A DNA stretch of 64,000 nucleotides, from contig JAAEYW010000017.1 of assembly GCA_018223185.1 (NCBI GenBank), positions 27,130 through 91,129 on the forward strand, written 5' to 3'. This DNA is from Oceanospirillales bacterium (GTDB lineage: Bacteria > Pseudomonadota > Gammaproteobacteria > Pseudomonadales > Balneatricaceae). Positions within the stretch are counted from its first letter, which is position 1. Each line of letters opens with the position of its first letter. Made by a program: the position numbers and the translations under genes. Below, in pieces: positions 34,828 through 44,224 of this stretch. The notes under the pieces are model-generated. The model was not told where the DNA came from. It was given only the letters and a program-made list of their open reading frames with translations, and made no database searches.

Positions 34828-37370
34828 GTAAAACAAAACTGGTTATCGCCGGCAACGGCATGGTTGGCCACCAATTTCTACAGAGTCTGGCCGATAGTGG
34901 TCAGTTAGATAGTTTCGACGTCACGGTCTTTTGTGAAGAGAGCCGGCTAGCCTATGACCGGGTTCACCTGAGCGCATATTTCTCTGGCGCAACCGCTGAA
35001 GACCTGGCGATGGGTGATGCTGAAACTTACCGCAGCTGGGGACTCACTGTGCTGACCGGTGAAACAATCACCGAAATCGACCGAGAGTATCAATCCGTCA
35101 CCACCGATAAAGGGCGTGAGCTGTGCTATGACAAACTGGTTCTGGCGACCGGTTCCTATCCGTTTGTTCCCCCTGTGCCCGGTCATGATCGTCCGCAGTG
35201 CCTGGTGTACCGCACCATTGATGATCTTGATGCGATCGCCGAAGTGGCTAAAAAATCAAAGATCGGTACCGTCGTGGGTGGCGGTCTTCTGGGACTGGAA
35301 GCGGCTAAAGCGCTGACGGATCTGGGGCTTGAAACCCATGTGGTGGAGTTTGCTCCACGGCTGATGGCGGTTCAGCTGGATAACGGCGGCGGTGGTATGC
35401 TGCGCCAGAAAATCGAAGCGCTGGGGGTCAGCGTACATACACAAAAGAACACTCAACTGATCGATGATGGTGAGCAGTGTTTCCACAAGATGAACTTTGC
35501 CGATGGTGAGGTACTGGAAACCGACCTGATCCTGTTCTCTGCCGGTATCCGTCCCCGCGACGAACTGGCGCGTCAGAGCGAACTGGAGGTTGGCGAACGT
35601 GGCGGTATTGTTATCAATAACTACTGTCAGACCTCTGACCCTGCTATCTACGCGATCGGTGAGTGTGCCCTGTGGAATAAACAGATCTTCGGTCTGGTCG
35701 CACCCGGCAACCAGATGGCAAAAGTCGCGGTCTCTCACCTGACCGGCGGAAGCGACAACTTCACCGGTGCCGATATGAGCACCAAACTGAAACTGATGGG
35801 TGTTGATGTCGCCAGTATTGGCGATGCCCACGGTCAGACACCGGGTGCCCGCAACTACACCTTCGTTGATGAGCGGGAAGAGATCTACAAAAAACTGGTG
35901 GTGTCTGAAGACGGCAAAATTCTGCTGGGCGCTATTCTGGTGGGCGATGCAGAACAGTACGGTACCCTGCTGCAGTATATGCTCAACGGTATCCATCTGC
36001 CGGAATACCCGGACACCCTGATTCTGCCGGACCGGGGCGATGATAAGCAAACCGGTCTGGGGGTTGCCGCACTGCCGGAAACGGCACAAATATGCTCCTG
36101 TCACGATGTCAGCAAAGGGGATGTGCGCGCGGCACTGGACAGCGGCTGCTGTACCCTGGGCGATGTTAAAGGAGCGACCAAAGCGGCAACCGGTTGTGGT
36201 GGCTGTTCTGCCCTGCTGACCGATCTGGTGAATCATGAACTGGAAGAGATGGGAATCGAAGTGAACCGCGACCTGTGCGAACACTTCCCCTACACCCGCC
36301 AGGACCTCTACAACCTCATCCGCATCGAGGAGATTCGCAGCTTTGATGAACTGCTGGAAAAACATGGACGCGGTCACGGCTGTGAAATCTGCCGTCCAGC
36401 GGCCGGCAGCATTCTGGCCTCCTGCTGGAATGATTATATCCTGACGGAAAACAACGTCAGCCTGCAGGACACTAACGATACCTTTATGGCCAATATGCAG
36501 AAGGATGGCACCTATTCGGTTGTGCCACGGGTTGCCGGGGGGGAGATCACCGCGGATAAACTGATCGTGCTGGGTCAGGTGGCGAAGAAATATAACCTCT
36601 ACAGCAAGATCACCGGCGGTCAGCGGGTCGATCTGTTCGGTGCCCGGCTGGAGCAGCTCCCCGGTATCTGGGAAGAGCTGATTGAGGCGGGTTTCGAAAC
36701 CGGTCATGCCTACGGTAAATCCCTGCGTACCGTTAAATCCTGTGTTGGCAGCACCTGGTGCCGTTTCGGCGTGGATGACAGTGTGGGTCTGGCGATCGAT
36801 CTGGAGAACCGCTACAAGGGTCTGCGTGCCCCGCATAAGATCAAATTTGCCGTCTCAGGCTGTACCCGCGAATGTGCTGAAGCACAGAGTAAGGATATTG
36901 GTGTTATCGCAACTGAAAACGGCTGGAACCTTTACGTTTGCGGAAATGGTGGCATGAAACCCCGGCATGGCGACCTGTTTGCCACCGACCTCGATCGTGA
37001 CACGCTGATCAGTTACATCGACCGTATTCTGATGTTCTACATCAAAACAGCTGACCGGCTGCAACGCACCTCGGTGTGGATGGAGAATATGGAAGGTGGG
37101 CTGGACTACCTGCGCCAGGTCGTTATCAACGACAGCCTGACACTGGGTGAAGAGCTGGAGCAGCAGATGGCTCATGTGGTCTCGACCTACCAGTGCGAAT
37201 GGAAAACCACTCTGGAAAGTCCGGAGGCACTGAAACGCTTCCGCCCGTTTGTTAATTCCGATGCCAGTGACAGCAACATCGTATTCGTGGAAGAGCGCCA
37301 GCAGATCCGCCCTGCTACCCCGGAAGAGAAAGCTGAAATTCAGGCTGAACCGATCAAGCTGGTGAGCTGA
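34824..37370 (+). CDS. nirB: Assimilatory NAD(P)H nitrite reductase, large subunit
   Basis: Siroheme enzyme of 848 residues reducing nitrite to ammonium with six electrons. Domains in order: FAD (LVIAGNGMVGHQFL), NAD(P)H (TVVGGGLLGLEAAKAL), BFD-like [2Fe-2S] region with Cys424, 426, 458 and 461, and the nitrite/sulfite reductase core with siroheme-[4Fe-4S] ligands Cys640, 646, 680 and 684 (SCVGSTWC, GCTREC). All key cysteines are present. It is translationally coupled to nasC (4-bp overlap) and followed by nirD 16 bp later. Confidence 0.96.
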   Translation: MSKTKLVIAGNGMVGHQFLQSLADSGQLDSFDVTVFCEESRLAYDRVHLSAYFSGATAEDLAMGDAETYRSWGLTVLTGETITEIDREYQSVTTDKGRELCYDKLVLATGSYPFVPPVPGHDRPQCLVYRTIDDLDAIAEVAKKSKIGTVVGGGLLGLEAAKALTDLGLETHVVEFAPRLMAVQLDNGGGGMLRQKIEALGVSVHTQKNTQLIDDGEQCFHKMNFADGEVLETDLILFSAGIRPRDELARQSELEVGERGGIVINNYCQTSDPAIYAIGECALWNKQIFGLVAPGNQMAKVAVSHLTGGSDNFTGADMSTKLKLMGVDVASIGDAHGQTPGARNYTFVDEREEIYKKLVVSEDGKILLGAILVGDAEQYGTLLQYMLNGIHLPEYPDTLILPDRGDDKQTGLGVAALPETAQICSCHDVSKGDVRAALDSGCCTLGDVKGATKAATGCGGCSALLTDLVNHELEEMGIEVNRDLCEHFPYTRQDLYNLIRIEEIRSFDELLEKHGRGHGCEICRPAAGSILASCWNDYILTENNVSLQDTNDTFMANMQKDGTYSVVPRVAGGEITADKLIVLGQVAKKYNLYSKITGGQRVDLFGARLEQLPGIWEELIEAGFETGHAYGKSLRTVKSCVGSTWCRFGVDDSVGLAIDLENRYKGLRAPHKIKFAVSGCTRECAEAQSKDIGVIATENGWNLYVCGNGGMKPRHGDLFATDLDRDTLISYIDRILMFYIKTADRLQRTSVWMENMEGGLDYLRQVVINDSLTLGEELEQQMAHVVSTYQCEWKTTLESPEALKRFRPFVNSDASDSNIVFVEERQQIRPATPEEKAEIQAEPIKLVS

Positions 37371-37386
37371 AACAGAGGAAATAATA

Positions 37387-37722
37387 ATGACAACTGAAAA
37401 CAACTGGACCGCCGTATGCGGTCAGAATGACCTGATTAGTGATTCCGGCATCTGTGCCCTTGTCAATGACACTCAGATAGCCCTGTTCTACCTGAAAAAA
37501 GAGCAGGCGGTATATGCCATCGCGAACCATGACCCTTTCAGCGAAGCCAATGTTCTGTCGCGGGGGCTGATCGGCTCGAAGGGGGACGACCTGTTTGTCG
37601 CCTCTCCGGTGTATAAACAGCATTTTTGTCTGAAAACCGGACGCTGTCTGGATGATGAGAACACCCGCATTCAAGCCTGGCCTGCCCGCATTGAAAATGG
37701 GCTGGTGGAAGTTCTCATTTAA
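37387..37722 (+). CDS. nirD: Nitrite reductase small subunit
   Basis: Rieske-like domain of 111 residues. The usual cysteine/histidine cluster ligands are absent (NHDPFSEANVLSRG), as is normal for NirD, so it is a structural partner and not an iron-sulfur protein. GLIGSKGDDLFVASPVYKQ and FCLKTGRCLDD are family features. It forms the holoenzyme with NirB. Confidence 0.94.
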   Translation: MTTENNWTAVCGQNDLISDSGICALVNDTQIALFYLKKEQAVYAIANHDPFSEANVLSRGLIGSKGDDLFVASPVYKQHFCLKTGRCLDDENTRIQAWPARIENGLVEVLI

Positions 37723-37724
37723 GC

Positions 37725-37747
37725 GCTGATACCTGTTCAATATCAGC
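37725..37747 (+). other. Hairpin between nirD and nasA
   Basis: GCTGATA / TATCAGC, a perfect 7-bp stem with a 9-base loop just after the nirD stop. It could lower read-through into nasA or guard the nirBD message. Confidence 0.45.
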
Positions 37748-37783
37748 TCTTATTTAACCGTGTAATACAGGATGCCATGATCG

Positions 37784-40447
37784 ATGACGACTTCAGCCTC
37801 TTCCCAAGCCTGCCAGGTAAAAACCACCTGCCCCTATTGCGGGGTAGGCTGCGGTGTCAGTGCTGAAGTCACTGATAACCGGCTGATTGCCGTCAGCGGT
37901 GATAAAAGCCACCCGGCCAATCTGGGGCGACTCTGCGTCAAGGGCTCTGCCCTGCATGAAACCACCGACCTTCAGGGGCGGTTGCTGGAACCACACATCA
38001 ACGGGCAGCCGGTATCATGGGACCAGGCCATCGACAAAGTCGCCCGGGGATTTCAGGAAACGATAGCACAGTACGGCCCCGATTCCGTGGCATTTTATCT
38101 CTCCGGCCAGATTCTGACGGAAGACTACTACGTCGCTAATAAGCTGATGAAAGGCTTTATCGGCTCCGCTAATGTCGACACCAACTCTCGCCTCTGTATG
38201 TCCTCAGCGGTGGCTGCGCACAAGCGTGCGTTTGGTGCCGATCTGGTGCCCGGCTGCTATGAAGACCTGGAACTGACCGACCTGCTGATACTGGTCGGTT
38301 CAAATACCGCCTGGGCACACCCGGTGGTCTATCAGCGCATTGTGGCCGCTAAGAAAGCACGGCCGCAGATGAAGATCGTTGTCATCGACCCCCGTCATAC
38401 GGCGACCTGCGACATTGCTGACCTGCATCTGCCACTCAAGCACGGCAGTGATGGCTATCTGTTTACCGGTCTGCTGAGCTATCTGGCGGTCAACGAAGCG
38501 CTGGATTCAAGCTTTATTAATCATCATACAGAGGGGTTTGACAATGCCCTGCAGGCGGCTAGTCAGTGCACCGGCAGCGTGGCAGAAGCCGCCCGGCTGT
38601 GTGGTCTGGATGAGACCGACCTTGAGTTGTTATACCACTGGTTCAGTACAACAGAGAAAGTCGTCACCCTGTTTTCACAGGGAATCAACCAGTCCTCATC
38701 CGGTGTTGATAAAGGCAATGCGATCATTAACTGCCATCTGGCCACCGGTAAGATTGGTAAACCCGGCGCAGCACCCTTCTCCATTACCGGGCAGCCCAAT
38801 GCGATGGGAGGCCGGGAAGTAGGCGGCCTGGCAAATCAGTTGGCGGCACATATGGATTTCAGCGATCCGGCCAATATCGAACTGGTTGAAAACTTCTGGC
38901 AGGCTCCGCACATAGCCCGCCAGGAAGGGCTGAAAGCGGTGGATATGTTTCAGGCAGTCCATGATGGCAGGATCAAAGCGATCTGGATTATGGGCACCAA
39001 CCCGGTGGTCAGTATGCCGGATGCAGACTTTATCCGTGATGCACTGCAACGCTGTGAACTGGTGGTGGTGTCCGACTGCGTGGAAAAAACCGATACAACC
39101 GCCTGTGCCGATGTTCTTCTGCCTGCCACCGGCTGGGCAGAGAAAGATGGCACCGTCACCAACTCCGAGCGCGTCATCTCACGTCAGAAAGGTTTCCTTA
39201 GACCGGCCGGTAACAGTCGTCATGACTGGCAGATCATCTGTTCGGTCGCCCAGGCGATGGGATACGCTGAAGGTTTCCCGTTCAGCTCTCCAGCGGAGAT
39301 TTTTATTGAGCATGCGGCCTTGTCCGGAGTTGGGAACAACGGTAAACGCTTCTTTGATATCTCGGCACTGGCAGGGCTATCCGAGCGTCAGTATAACGAG
39401 ATGACACCGGTACGCTGGCCTCAGGTTAAGGGGGCGCAGACCAATCCGGTCCGCTTCTTCAGTGATGGCAAGTTTAATACCCCCTCTGGCCGCGCCCGGA
39501 TGCTGCCGGTCGAACCCAAAGCGCCCCTCAATCAGACATCCTCCCGCTACCCGATGGTGCTGAATACCGGCCGGATACGGGATCAGTGGCACACCATGAC
39601 CCGCACCAGTAAAGCGATCCGTCTGCTGAATCACATTGATCAGCCGTTCGTCGATCTGTCGCCAGTCGATGCCCTGCAGTACGGCATCAGCAATAACGAT
39701 CTGATCGAGATTAGCAATTCACTGGGACGTTGCGTGGTACGTGCTAAAGTGACAGACGGGCAGCCCGCCGGCTCACTGTTTATGCCGATTCACTGGACCG
39801 CACAGTTTACTTCGCGGGGCCGGGTGGACAGCCTGATCGCTTCAGTCTGTGACCCCATTGCCGGACAACCCGAGTCCAAACACTGTCCGGTCACTATCCG
39901 CAAACTGGAACCTCTCTGGCAAGGTATTCTGATTACCGATCAGGAGCTGACCGACCTGCCTTGCGAGTATTGGTGTAAGGTGCCGACACAAAAAGGGTTT
40001 CGCTATGAACTGGCGGGGCTAGAGCTGCCGGAAAACTGGCAGGACTGGCTCGGGAACCTTGTCGAGATCGGCGACGATAGAATCGAGCTGAATTCCAGTG
40101 CCGCTTTCCGGCTGGCCACGTTTGCCGATCAGCAACCGGAACTGCTGTTTTTCGCTTCCACCACAGCAGTGGAAAACAAATCCCTGCCAAACAGTGCCTG
40201 GCTGAGTAAGCAGTTTGATCAGACCATCGGCTCTGCCGCTCAACGGATGTCGCTGCTGGCCGGAAAGCCGGTGGATAACAATGATGACTGTGGTGCGGTC
40301 ATCTGTAGTTGCTTTGAAGTAGGTGAAAATACTATTCGCCAGGCGATCAGTCAGGGGGCTGACAGCACCGATAAGCTGGCAGAAAAACTGAAGTGTGGCA
40401 GTAACTGTGGATCCTGTCTGCCAGAGATCAGAGCGTTGCTCACATAA
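37784..40447 (+). CDS. nasA: Assimilatory nitrate reductase, catalytic subunit
   Basis: Molybdopterin enzyme of 887 residues reducing nitrate to nitrite in the cytoplasm. The N-terminal [4Fe-4S] cluster ligands are Cys16, 19, 23 and 51 (CPYCGVGC, GRLCVKG). The Mo-bis-MGD domains follow, with SRLCMSSAVAAHKRAFG and FTGQPNAMGG-type runs (SITGQPNAMGGREVGGL). The C-terminus adds a BFD-like [2Fe-2S] domain (CSCFEVGENTIRQAI, CGSNCGSCLPEI), as in NasA of Klebsiella and Azotobacter, the docking site for NasC electrons. No Tat signal is present, as expected. Confidence 0.95.
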   Translation: MTTSASSQACQVKTTCPYCGVGCGVSAEVTDNRLIAVSGDKSHPANLGRLCVKGSALHETTDLQGRLLEPHINGQPVSWDQAIDKVARGFQETIAQYGPDSVAFYLSGQILTEDYYVANKLMKGFIGSANVDTNSRLCMSSAVAAHKRAFGADLVPGCYEDLELTDLLILVGSNTAWAHPVVYQRIVAAKKARPQMKIVVIDPRHTATCDIADLHLPLKHGSDGYLFTGLLSYLAVNEALDSSFINHHTEGFDNALQAASQCTGSVAEAARLCGLDETDLELLYHWFSTTEKVVTLFSQGINQSSSGVDKGNAIINCHLATGKIGKPGAAPFSITGQPNAMGGREVGGLANQLAAHMDFSDPANIELVENFWQAPHIARQEGLKAVDMFQAVHDGRIKAIWIMGTNPVVSMPDADFIRDALQRCELVVVSDCVEKTDTTACADVLLPATGWAEKDGTVTNSERVISRQKGFLRPAGNSRHDWQIICSVAQAMGYAEGFPFSSPAEIFIEHAALSGVGNNGKRFFDISALAGLSERQYNEMTPVRWPQVKGAQTNPVRFFSDGKFNTPSGRARMLPVEPKAPLNQTSSRYPMVLNTGRIRDQWHTMTRTSKAIRLLNHIDQPFVDLSPVDALQYGISNNDLIEISNSLGRCVVRAKVTDGQPAGSLFMPIHWTAQFTSRGRVDSLIASVCDPIAGQPESKHCPVTIRKLEPLWQGILITDQELTDLPCEYWCKVPTQKGFRYELAGLELPENWQDWLGNLVEIGDDRIELNSSAAFRLATFADQQPELLFFASTTAVENKSLPNSAWLSKQFDQTIGSAAQRMSLLAGKPVDNNDDCGAVICSCFEVGENTIRQAISQGADSTDKLAEKLKCGSNCGSCLPEIRALLT

Positions 40448-40533
40448 GAACTTATCATAAGAACTTACATACATAAGAACTTATCCATGAGAGCTTACTC
40501 GTAAGTAGCTTACTGACTAAGTAGCTTAGTATA
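40442..40533. repeat. Degenerate tandem repeat, unit about 14-16 bp
   Basis: The spacer after nasA holds CATAAGAACTTAT-type units three times, then AGAGCTTACTCGTAAG and TAGCTTACTGACTAAG variants. The core AGARCT is shared with the tandem repeats at 41768 and 45738. Confidence 0.6.
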
Positions 40534-40554
40534 AGAGCGCTAAAACAGCGCTCT
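40534..40554. terminator. Hairpin at the nasA/dgkA junction
   Basis: AGAGCGCT-AAAAC-AGCGCTCT, a perfect 8-bp stem between the convergent nasA and dgkA genes. It overlaps the last codons of dgkA and lacks a clear T-run. Confidence 0.5.
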
Positions 40555-40935
40555 GACGAAGTCCAGATATCCGTTATCCCAGGCGACGCCTGCCCACACC
40601 ACCCAGGTCATATTCAGCATCATAAACACAGCGGCGGAGCCCATATCTTTGGCCCGCCCGGCCAGTTCGTGATATTCCGGTCCCCAGCGATCCACCACCG
40701 CTTCTATCGCCGAGTTAACAATCTCAAACGCCAGCACCAGAAAACAGCATGACAACAGCAGTGCCAGCTGAAGGCCTGATTGCGCCAGCCAGAAAGCCGC
40801 GGGCAGCATAACCACTAATGCTGACACCTCATAGCGGAAAGCGGGCTCTTCCTTCCAGGCCGCGTTAATCCCCTGCATTGAATATTTCGTGGCAAAATAG
40901 AAACGTTTAATGCCGGTACGTTTGATCTGATGCAT
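40540..40935 (-). CDS. dgkA: Diacylglycerol kinase
   Basis: Small integral membrane kinase of 131 residues that recycles diacylglycerol to phosphatidic acid. Three membrane helices are visible. The active-site motif is FEIVNSAIEAVVDRWG (ExxNSAIExxvD), followed by KDMGSAAVF. An N-terminal amphipathic stretch with FYFATKYSMQGINAAWKEE precedes the first helix. Length and motifs fit the family exactly. It is a lone gene, convergent with nasA. Confidence 0.94.
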   Translation of the reverse strand: MHQIKRTGIKRFYFATKYSMQGINAAWKEEPAFRYEVSALVVMLPAAFWLAQSGLQLALLLSCCFLVLAFEIVNSAIEAVVDRWGPEYHELAGRAKDMGSAAVFMMLNMTWVVWAGVAWDNGYLDFVRALF

Positions 40936-41021
40936 CTGAATAGCAACTTTTGGTTTGCGAAGCAGGCATTAAAACATGAAAATAATCACCAGACTATGGC
41001 CAGCGGGACACTGTAACAAAG

Positions 41022-41708
41022 ATGCAAAAAACCACCGAATATCTGCGTCACCACCACGGTGGCGACGGTCATAAAGCCGCCGAAAAAACGGTTCAGAGTT
41101 TCGCCAGAAATCATGATCAGGGTTTTCGCAGATTCTGGCACGATCACTGTGATGAGCAGCTGTGCGAGCAGGCCGCCATTATCGATCTCGGTTGTGGCAC
41201 AGGCCTGTGGCTTAACGAGCTGGCACAGCAGTATCCAAACGCTCGCCTGACAGGTTTCGAGCTGGCTCCCTATATGCTTGATCGCATGGAAGATCTGGCT
41301 GCCAATGTCAGTATTATCAGCGATGATCTCAACAACCCTGCCACCGAACTGCCTGAGCACTCGGTGGATATTGCCCTGGCAAACCTGTTGATACATGAAC
41401 TGCACCAGCCGGTTACCCTGTTCTGTAAACTGCGCCGATGGCTGAAGCCCGGCGGGGTTTTTATCCTTTGCGATATGGTGCGCCAACCGCTGGCCGAATA
41501 CCTGCATCACCAGTATGCCGATATTAACCTGGCAAACCAGACGCCAGAGTATGATGCCCTGGTAAATGCCTTTCAGCATTTTCAGGAACACAACCGCTAT
41601 CACCCGGATGATATTATTACGCTGCTGCGGCAGTGTGGTTTTAAAATTGCGGCTTCTGAAACGTTTAAAAATGGCAGAGCGGTGCGAATAGCTGCAATAT
41701 CAGTTTAA
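41022..41708 (+). CDS. Class I SAM-dependent methyltransferase
   Basis: Methyltransferase of 228 residues. The SAM motif I is IIDLGCGTGLWLNEL near residue 54, motif II is in LTGFELAPYMLD, and NLLIHELHQP with LKPGGVFILCDMVRQ follow. The N-terminus is rich in histidine (RHHHGGDGH). The substrate is not predictable. It is divergent from dgkA, 86 bp apart. Confidence 0.85.
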   Translation: MQKTTEYLRHHHGGDGHKAAEKTVQSFARNHDQGFRRFWHDHCDEQLCEQAAIIDLGCGTGLWLNELAQQYPNARLTGFELAPYMLDRMEDLAANVSIISDDLNNPATELPEHSVDIALANLLIHELHQPVTLFCKLRRWLKPGGVFILCDMVRQPLAEYLHHQYADINLANQTPEYDALVNAFQHFQEHNRYHPDDIITLLRQCGFKIAASETFKNGRAVRIAAISV

Positions 41709-41767
41709 AAACAAACGGTTTGAATGCTATAGTTAGCCTCCCGCACAACCCGCTCAGACAGAGACAA

Positions 41768-41826
41768 TTTAAAGCTGATTTAAGGGCTGGCTTAAGAACT
41801 CATTTAAGAGCTGACTTAAAAGTTAC
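41768..41826. repeat. Degenerate tandem repeat, unit about 12-15 bp
   Basis: Units AAGCTGATTT, AAGGGCTGGCTT, AAGAACTCATTT, AAGAGCTGACTT follow one another after the methyltransferase gene. The AAGARCT core matches the repeats at 40442 and 45738. Confidence 0.55.
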
Positions 41827-41944
41827 CGCCAATAACGGCCTCTGGCAAGCTGGTGCGTGGTCTACCATGGATGTATGAGTGATCTGCTGCCACTGCAGAA
41901 ACGTAAGGAATAGTTCGTTTCTCTCAGGAAAATTAAAATATCCG

Positions 41945-42166
41945 ATGCTTAATAATGAAGTAGATGAAAAGCTGAGTCATCTCAGTCTGGAACAGTTAAA
42001 TAATCTGCTGGAAAAAGTTAAACAGAAAACCGCAGAAAAAAAACAGGCTATTAAAGCAGCCAGTAAAGCGCCGCCCCGTACCCAAAATGATATTCAGAAA
42101 CTTGCTGAGCTTCAGGGACTTGATCTGAGTGGGCTGATGCGGGAAATATCCAAACGACACCCGTAA
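41945..42166 (+). CDS. Small hypothetical protein with coiled-coil N-terminus
   Basis: Protein of 73 residues from ATG 41945. The first 35 residues are heptad-like and rich in Leu, Glu and Lys ([20 protein letters not shown]), followed by a basic Ala/Lys linker, a proline pair and a short C-terminal part ending in [10 protein letters not shown] nucleoid-associated or scaffold role would fit, but I do not recognise the family. The ribosome site is weak (AGGA about 16 bases up). It is followed by dusA 20 bp downstream and is probably co-transcribed with it. Confidence 0.6.
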   Translation: MLNNEVDEKLSHLSLEQLNNLLEKVKQKTAEKKQAIKAASKAPPRTQNDIQKLAELQGLDLSGLMREISKRHP

Positions 42167-42186
42167 ACCATAATCTGACCCTATCA

Positions 42187-43179
42187 ATGATCGCTGACAA
42201 AAAAAACACCGCTCCATTAAACCGCACCTTCACCGTCGCACCGATGATGGAGTGGACCGACAGACACTGCCGTTATTTTCACCGGCTTATCAGTCACAAC
42301 GCTGTTCTCTATACCGAGATGGTGACCACCGGCGCGCTGATCCATGGCGACCGCGAACGTTTTCTGCAATACAACCAGGCAGAGCACCCGCTGGCGCTGC
42401 AACTTGGCGGCAGTAATCCCGATGATCTGACCACCTGTAGCCGCATGGCCGAAGATTTCGGCTATGACGAGGTTAACCTCAATGTGGGTTGCCCCAGCGA
42501 CCGGGTACAGAACAATATGATCGGCGCCTGCCTGATGGCTCACCCCGGTCTGGTGGCTGAATGTCTGGAGAAGATGCAATCCGCTGTCGGTATTCCCGTG
42601 ACCATCAAACATCGTCTGGGTATCGACGATATGGACAGCTACGAAGAGCTTCATCAATTCGTATCAATTGTCCGGGAATCCGGCTGTAAGACCTTTATAA
42701 TCCATGCCAGAAAAGCGATACTTCAGGGATTAAGCCCTAAAGAAAACCGGGATATCCCACCGCTTAAATATGACTGGGTCTACCAGATAAAGCAGGCCTT
42801 TCCTGAACTGGAGATCCTGATCAATGGTGGCATCAAAACACTGGATGAAACCAAAGCGCATCTGCAATATGTCGATGGTGTCATGATCGGCCGGGAAGCC
42901 TACCACAACCCTTATATGATGGCTGAAGTGGACAAACTCTATAATCCGGACGCCGGTGTTAAAACCCGATTACAGATTATTGAGCAGATGTATCCCTATA
43001 TTGAAGATCAGCTCAGCCGAGGCTGTTATCTGGGTCATATTACCCGTCACCTGCTGGGGCTGTTTCACGGCCAGCCAGGCGGACGTCAGTTCCGCCGCTA
43101 TCTCAGTGAAAATGCCCACAAAGCGGGTGCCGATGTCGACGTTTTGAAACAGGCGGTTGCCAGAGTAGCCGCGTTCTAA
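42187..43179 (+). CDS. dusA: tRNA dihydrouridine(20/20a) synthase
   Basis: FMN enzyme of 330 residues that reduces U20/U20a in the D-loop of tRNAs. The start of the barrel reads [16 protein letters not shown], a DusA hallmark; the catalytic cysteine is Cys102 in [23 protein letters not shown] and [14 protein letters not shown] complete the FMN site. The longer C-terminal helical domain matches DusA length. The next gene, transaldolase, starts 21 bp downstream. Confidence 0.95.
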   Translation: MIADKKNTAPLNRTFTVAPMMEWTDRHCRYFHRLISHNAVLYTEMVTTGALIHGDRERFLQYNQAEHPLALQLGGSNPDDLTTCSRMAEDFGYDEVNLNVGCPSDRVQNNMIGACLMAHPGLVAECLEKMQSAVGIPVTIKHRLGIDDMDSYEELHQFVSIVRESGCKTFIIHARKAILQGLSPKENRDIPPLKYDWVYQIKQAFPELEILINGGIKTLDETKAHLQYVDGVMIGREAYHNPYMMAEVDKLYNPDAGVKTRLQIIEQMYPYIEDQLSRGCYLGHITRHLLGLFHGQPGGRQFRRYLSENAHKAGADVDVLKQAVARVAAF

Positions 43180-43200
43180 AAGATTAAAGGAATGTAAAGT

Positions 43201-44157
43201 ATGGAAAGTCAGCTGGATCAGCTCAAAAAAATGACCACAATCGTTGCCGACACCGGCGACATCAATGCGATCCGTGACCTGAAACCGGTTGATGCGACCA
43301 CCAACCCCTCCCTGCTGCTTAAAGCCAGCCAGGATCCGGCCTACCGCCCCTATCTTGAGCAGGCAAAAAGCTGGGCGTTAAGTCTGGGTGGCAGCGATGC
43401 GGAACAACTGGCTAACATGACCGATAAACTGGCGGTGCTGGCGGGTTGCGAGATACTCTCACTGGTTCCGGGACGGATCTCCACCGAAGTCGATGCACGG
43501 CTCTCCTTTGATACTCAGGCAACCATAGCAAAAGCCAGAAAACTGATCGGGCTGTATAACGAAGCCGGTATCAGTAATGACCGGGTACTGATCAAGATCG
43601 CCTCCACCTGGGAGGGAATCGAAGCGGCCCGTCAGTTGGAAAAAGAGGGTATCAACTGCAATCTGACACTGCTGTTTGGTTTCGCTCAGGCAGTTGCCTG
43701 TGCCGATGCCGGAGTATTTCTGATCTCACCTTTTGTCGGACGTATCCTTGACTGGCATAAAGCCAACAGCCCTGAAGGCACTGAATTGAGCGGTCCGAAA
43801 GATCCCGGCGTTCAGTCTGTCAGCCGTATCTACAACTACTACAAGCAGCACGGCTATAACACTGTGGTGATGGGTGCCAGCTTCCGGAACAGCGAAGAGA
43901 TTCGCCAACTGGCAGGTTGTGACAGACTGACCATCAGCCCGGCACTGATCTCTGAGCTGGCAGAAACCAAACTGCCGCTGGATCAGAAACTGTTTGTCGG
44001 CGCGCCTCTGTGCAATGAACCAAAGCTTGAGAACAGCGAAGCGGCATTTCGCTGGGCGATGAACGAAGACGCGATGGCCACCGAAAAACTGGCTGAAGGT
44101 ATTCGCAGCTTCGCCGCCGATCAGGTGAAACTTGAACAACTGCTAAGTCAGTTGTAA
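43201..44157 (+). CDS. tal: Transaldolase
   Basis: TalB-type transaldolase of 318 residues in the non-oxidative pentose phosphate pathway. The Schiff-base lysine is in [28 protein letters not shown] at the N-terminus and [13 protein letters not shown] are family signatures. The gene is followed by a strong bidirectional terminator. Confidence 0.96.
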   Translation: MESQLDQLKKMTTIVADTGDINAIRDLKPVDATTNPSLLLKASQDPAYRPYLEQAKSWALSLGGSDAEQLANMTDKLAVLAGCEILSLVPGRISTEVDARLSFDTQATIAKARKLIGLYNEAGISNDRVLIKIASTWEGIEAARQLEKEGINCNLTLLFGFAQAVACADAGVFLISPFVGRILDWHKANSPEGTELSGPKDPGVQSVSRIYNYYKQHGYNTVVMGASFRNSEEIRQLAGCDRLTISPALISELAETKLPLDQKLFVGAPLCNEPKLENSEAAFRWAMNEDAMATEKLAEGIRSFAADQVKLEQLLSQL

Positions 44158-44174
44158 ACGGCAACCGCATAACC

Positions 44175-44206
44175 AAAAAAGCGCATCCGGATGGATGCGC
44201 TTTTTT
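44175..44206. terminator. Bidirectional intrinsic terminator between tal and the semialdehyde dehydrogenase gene
   Basis: A6-GCGCATCC / GGATGCGC-T6 hairpin with a 2-4 base loop; A-run and T-run on opposite sides serve both convergent genes. Confidence 0.92.
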
Positions 44207-44224
44207 GGTAACGGGTGAACGGTA

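Noticed and set aside
35256..36836. A 526-codon open frame on the minus strand inside nirB
   Set aside because: It is antisense to an intact nirB with all cofactor ligands, has no ribosome site or recognisable motif, and has the composition of a shadow of a GC-biased gene.
40442..40533. CRISPR-like array
   Set aside because: Units are only 13-16 bp, drift in sequence and have no spacers of constant length; no cas gene is near.
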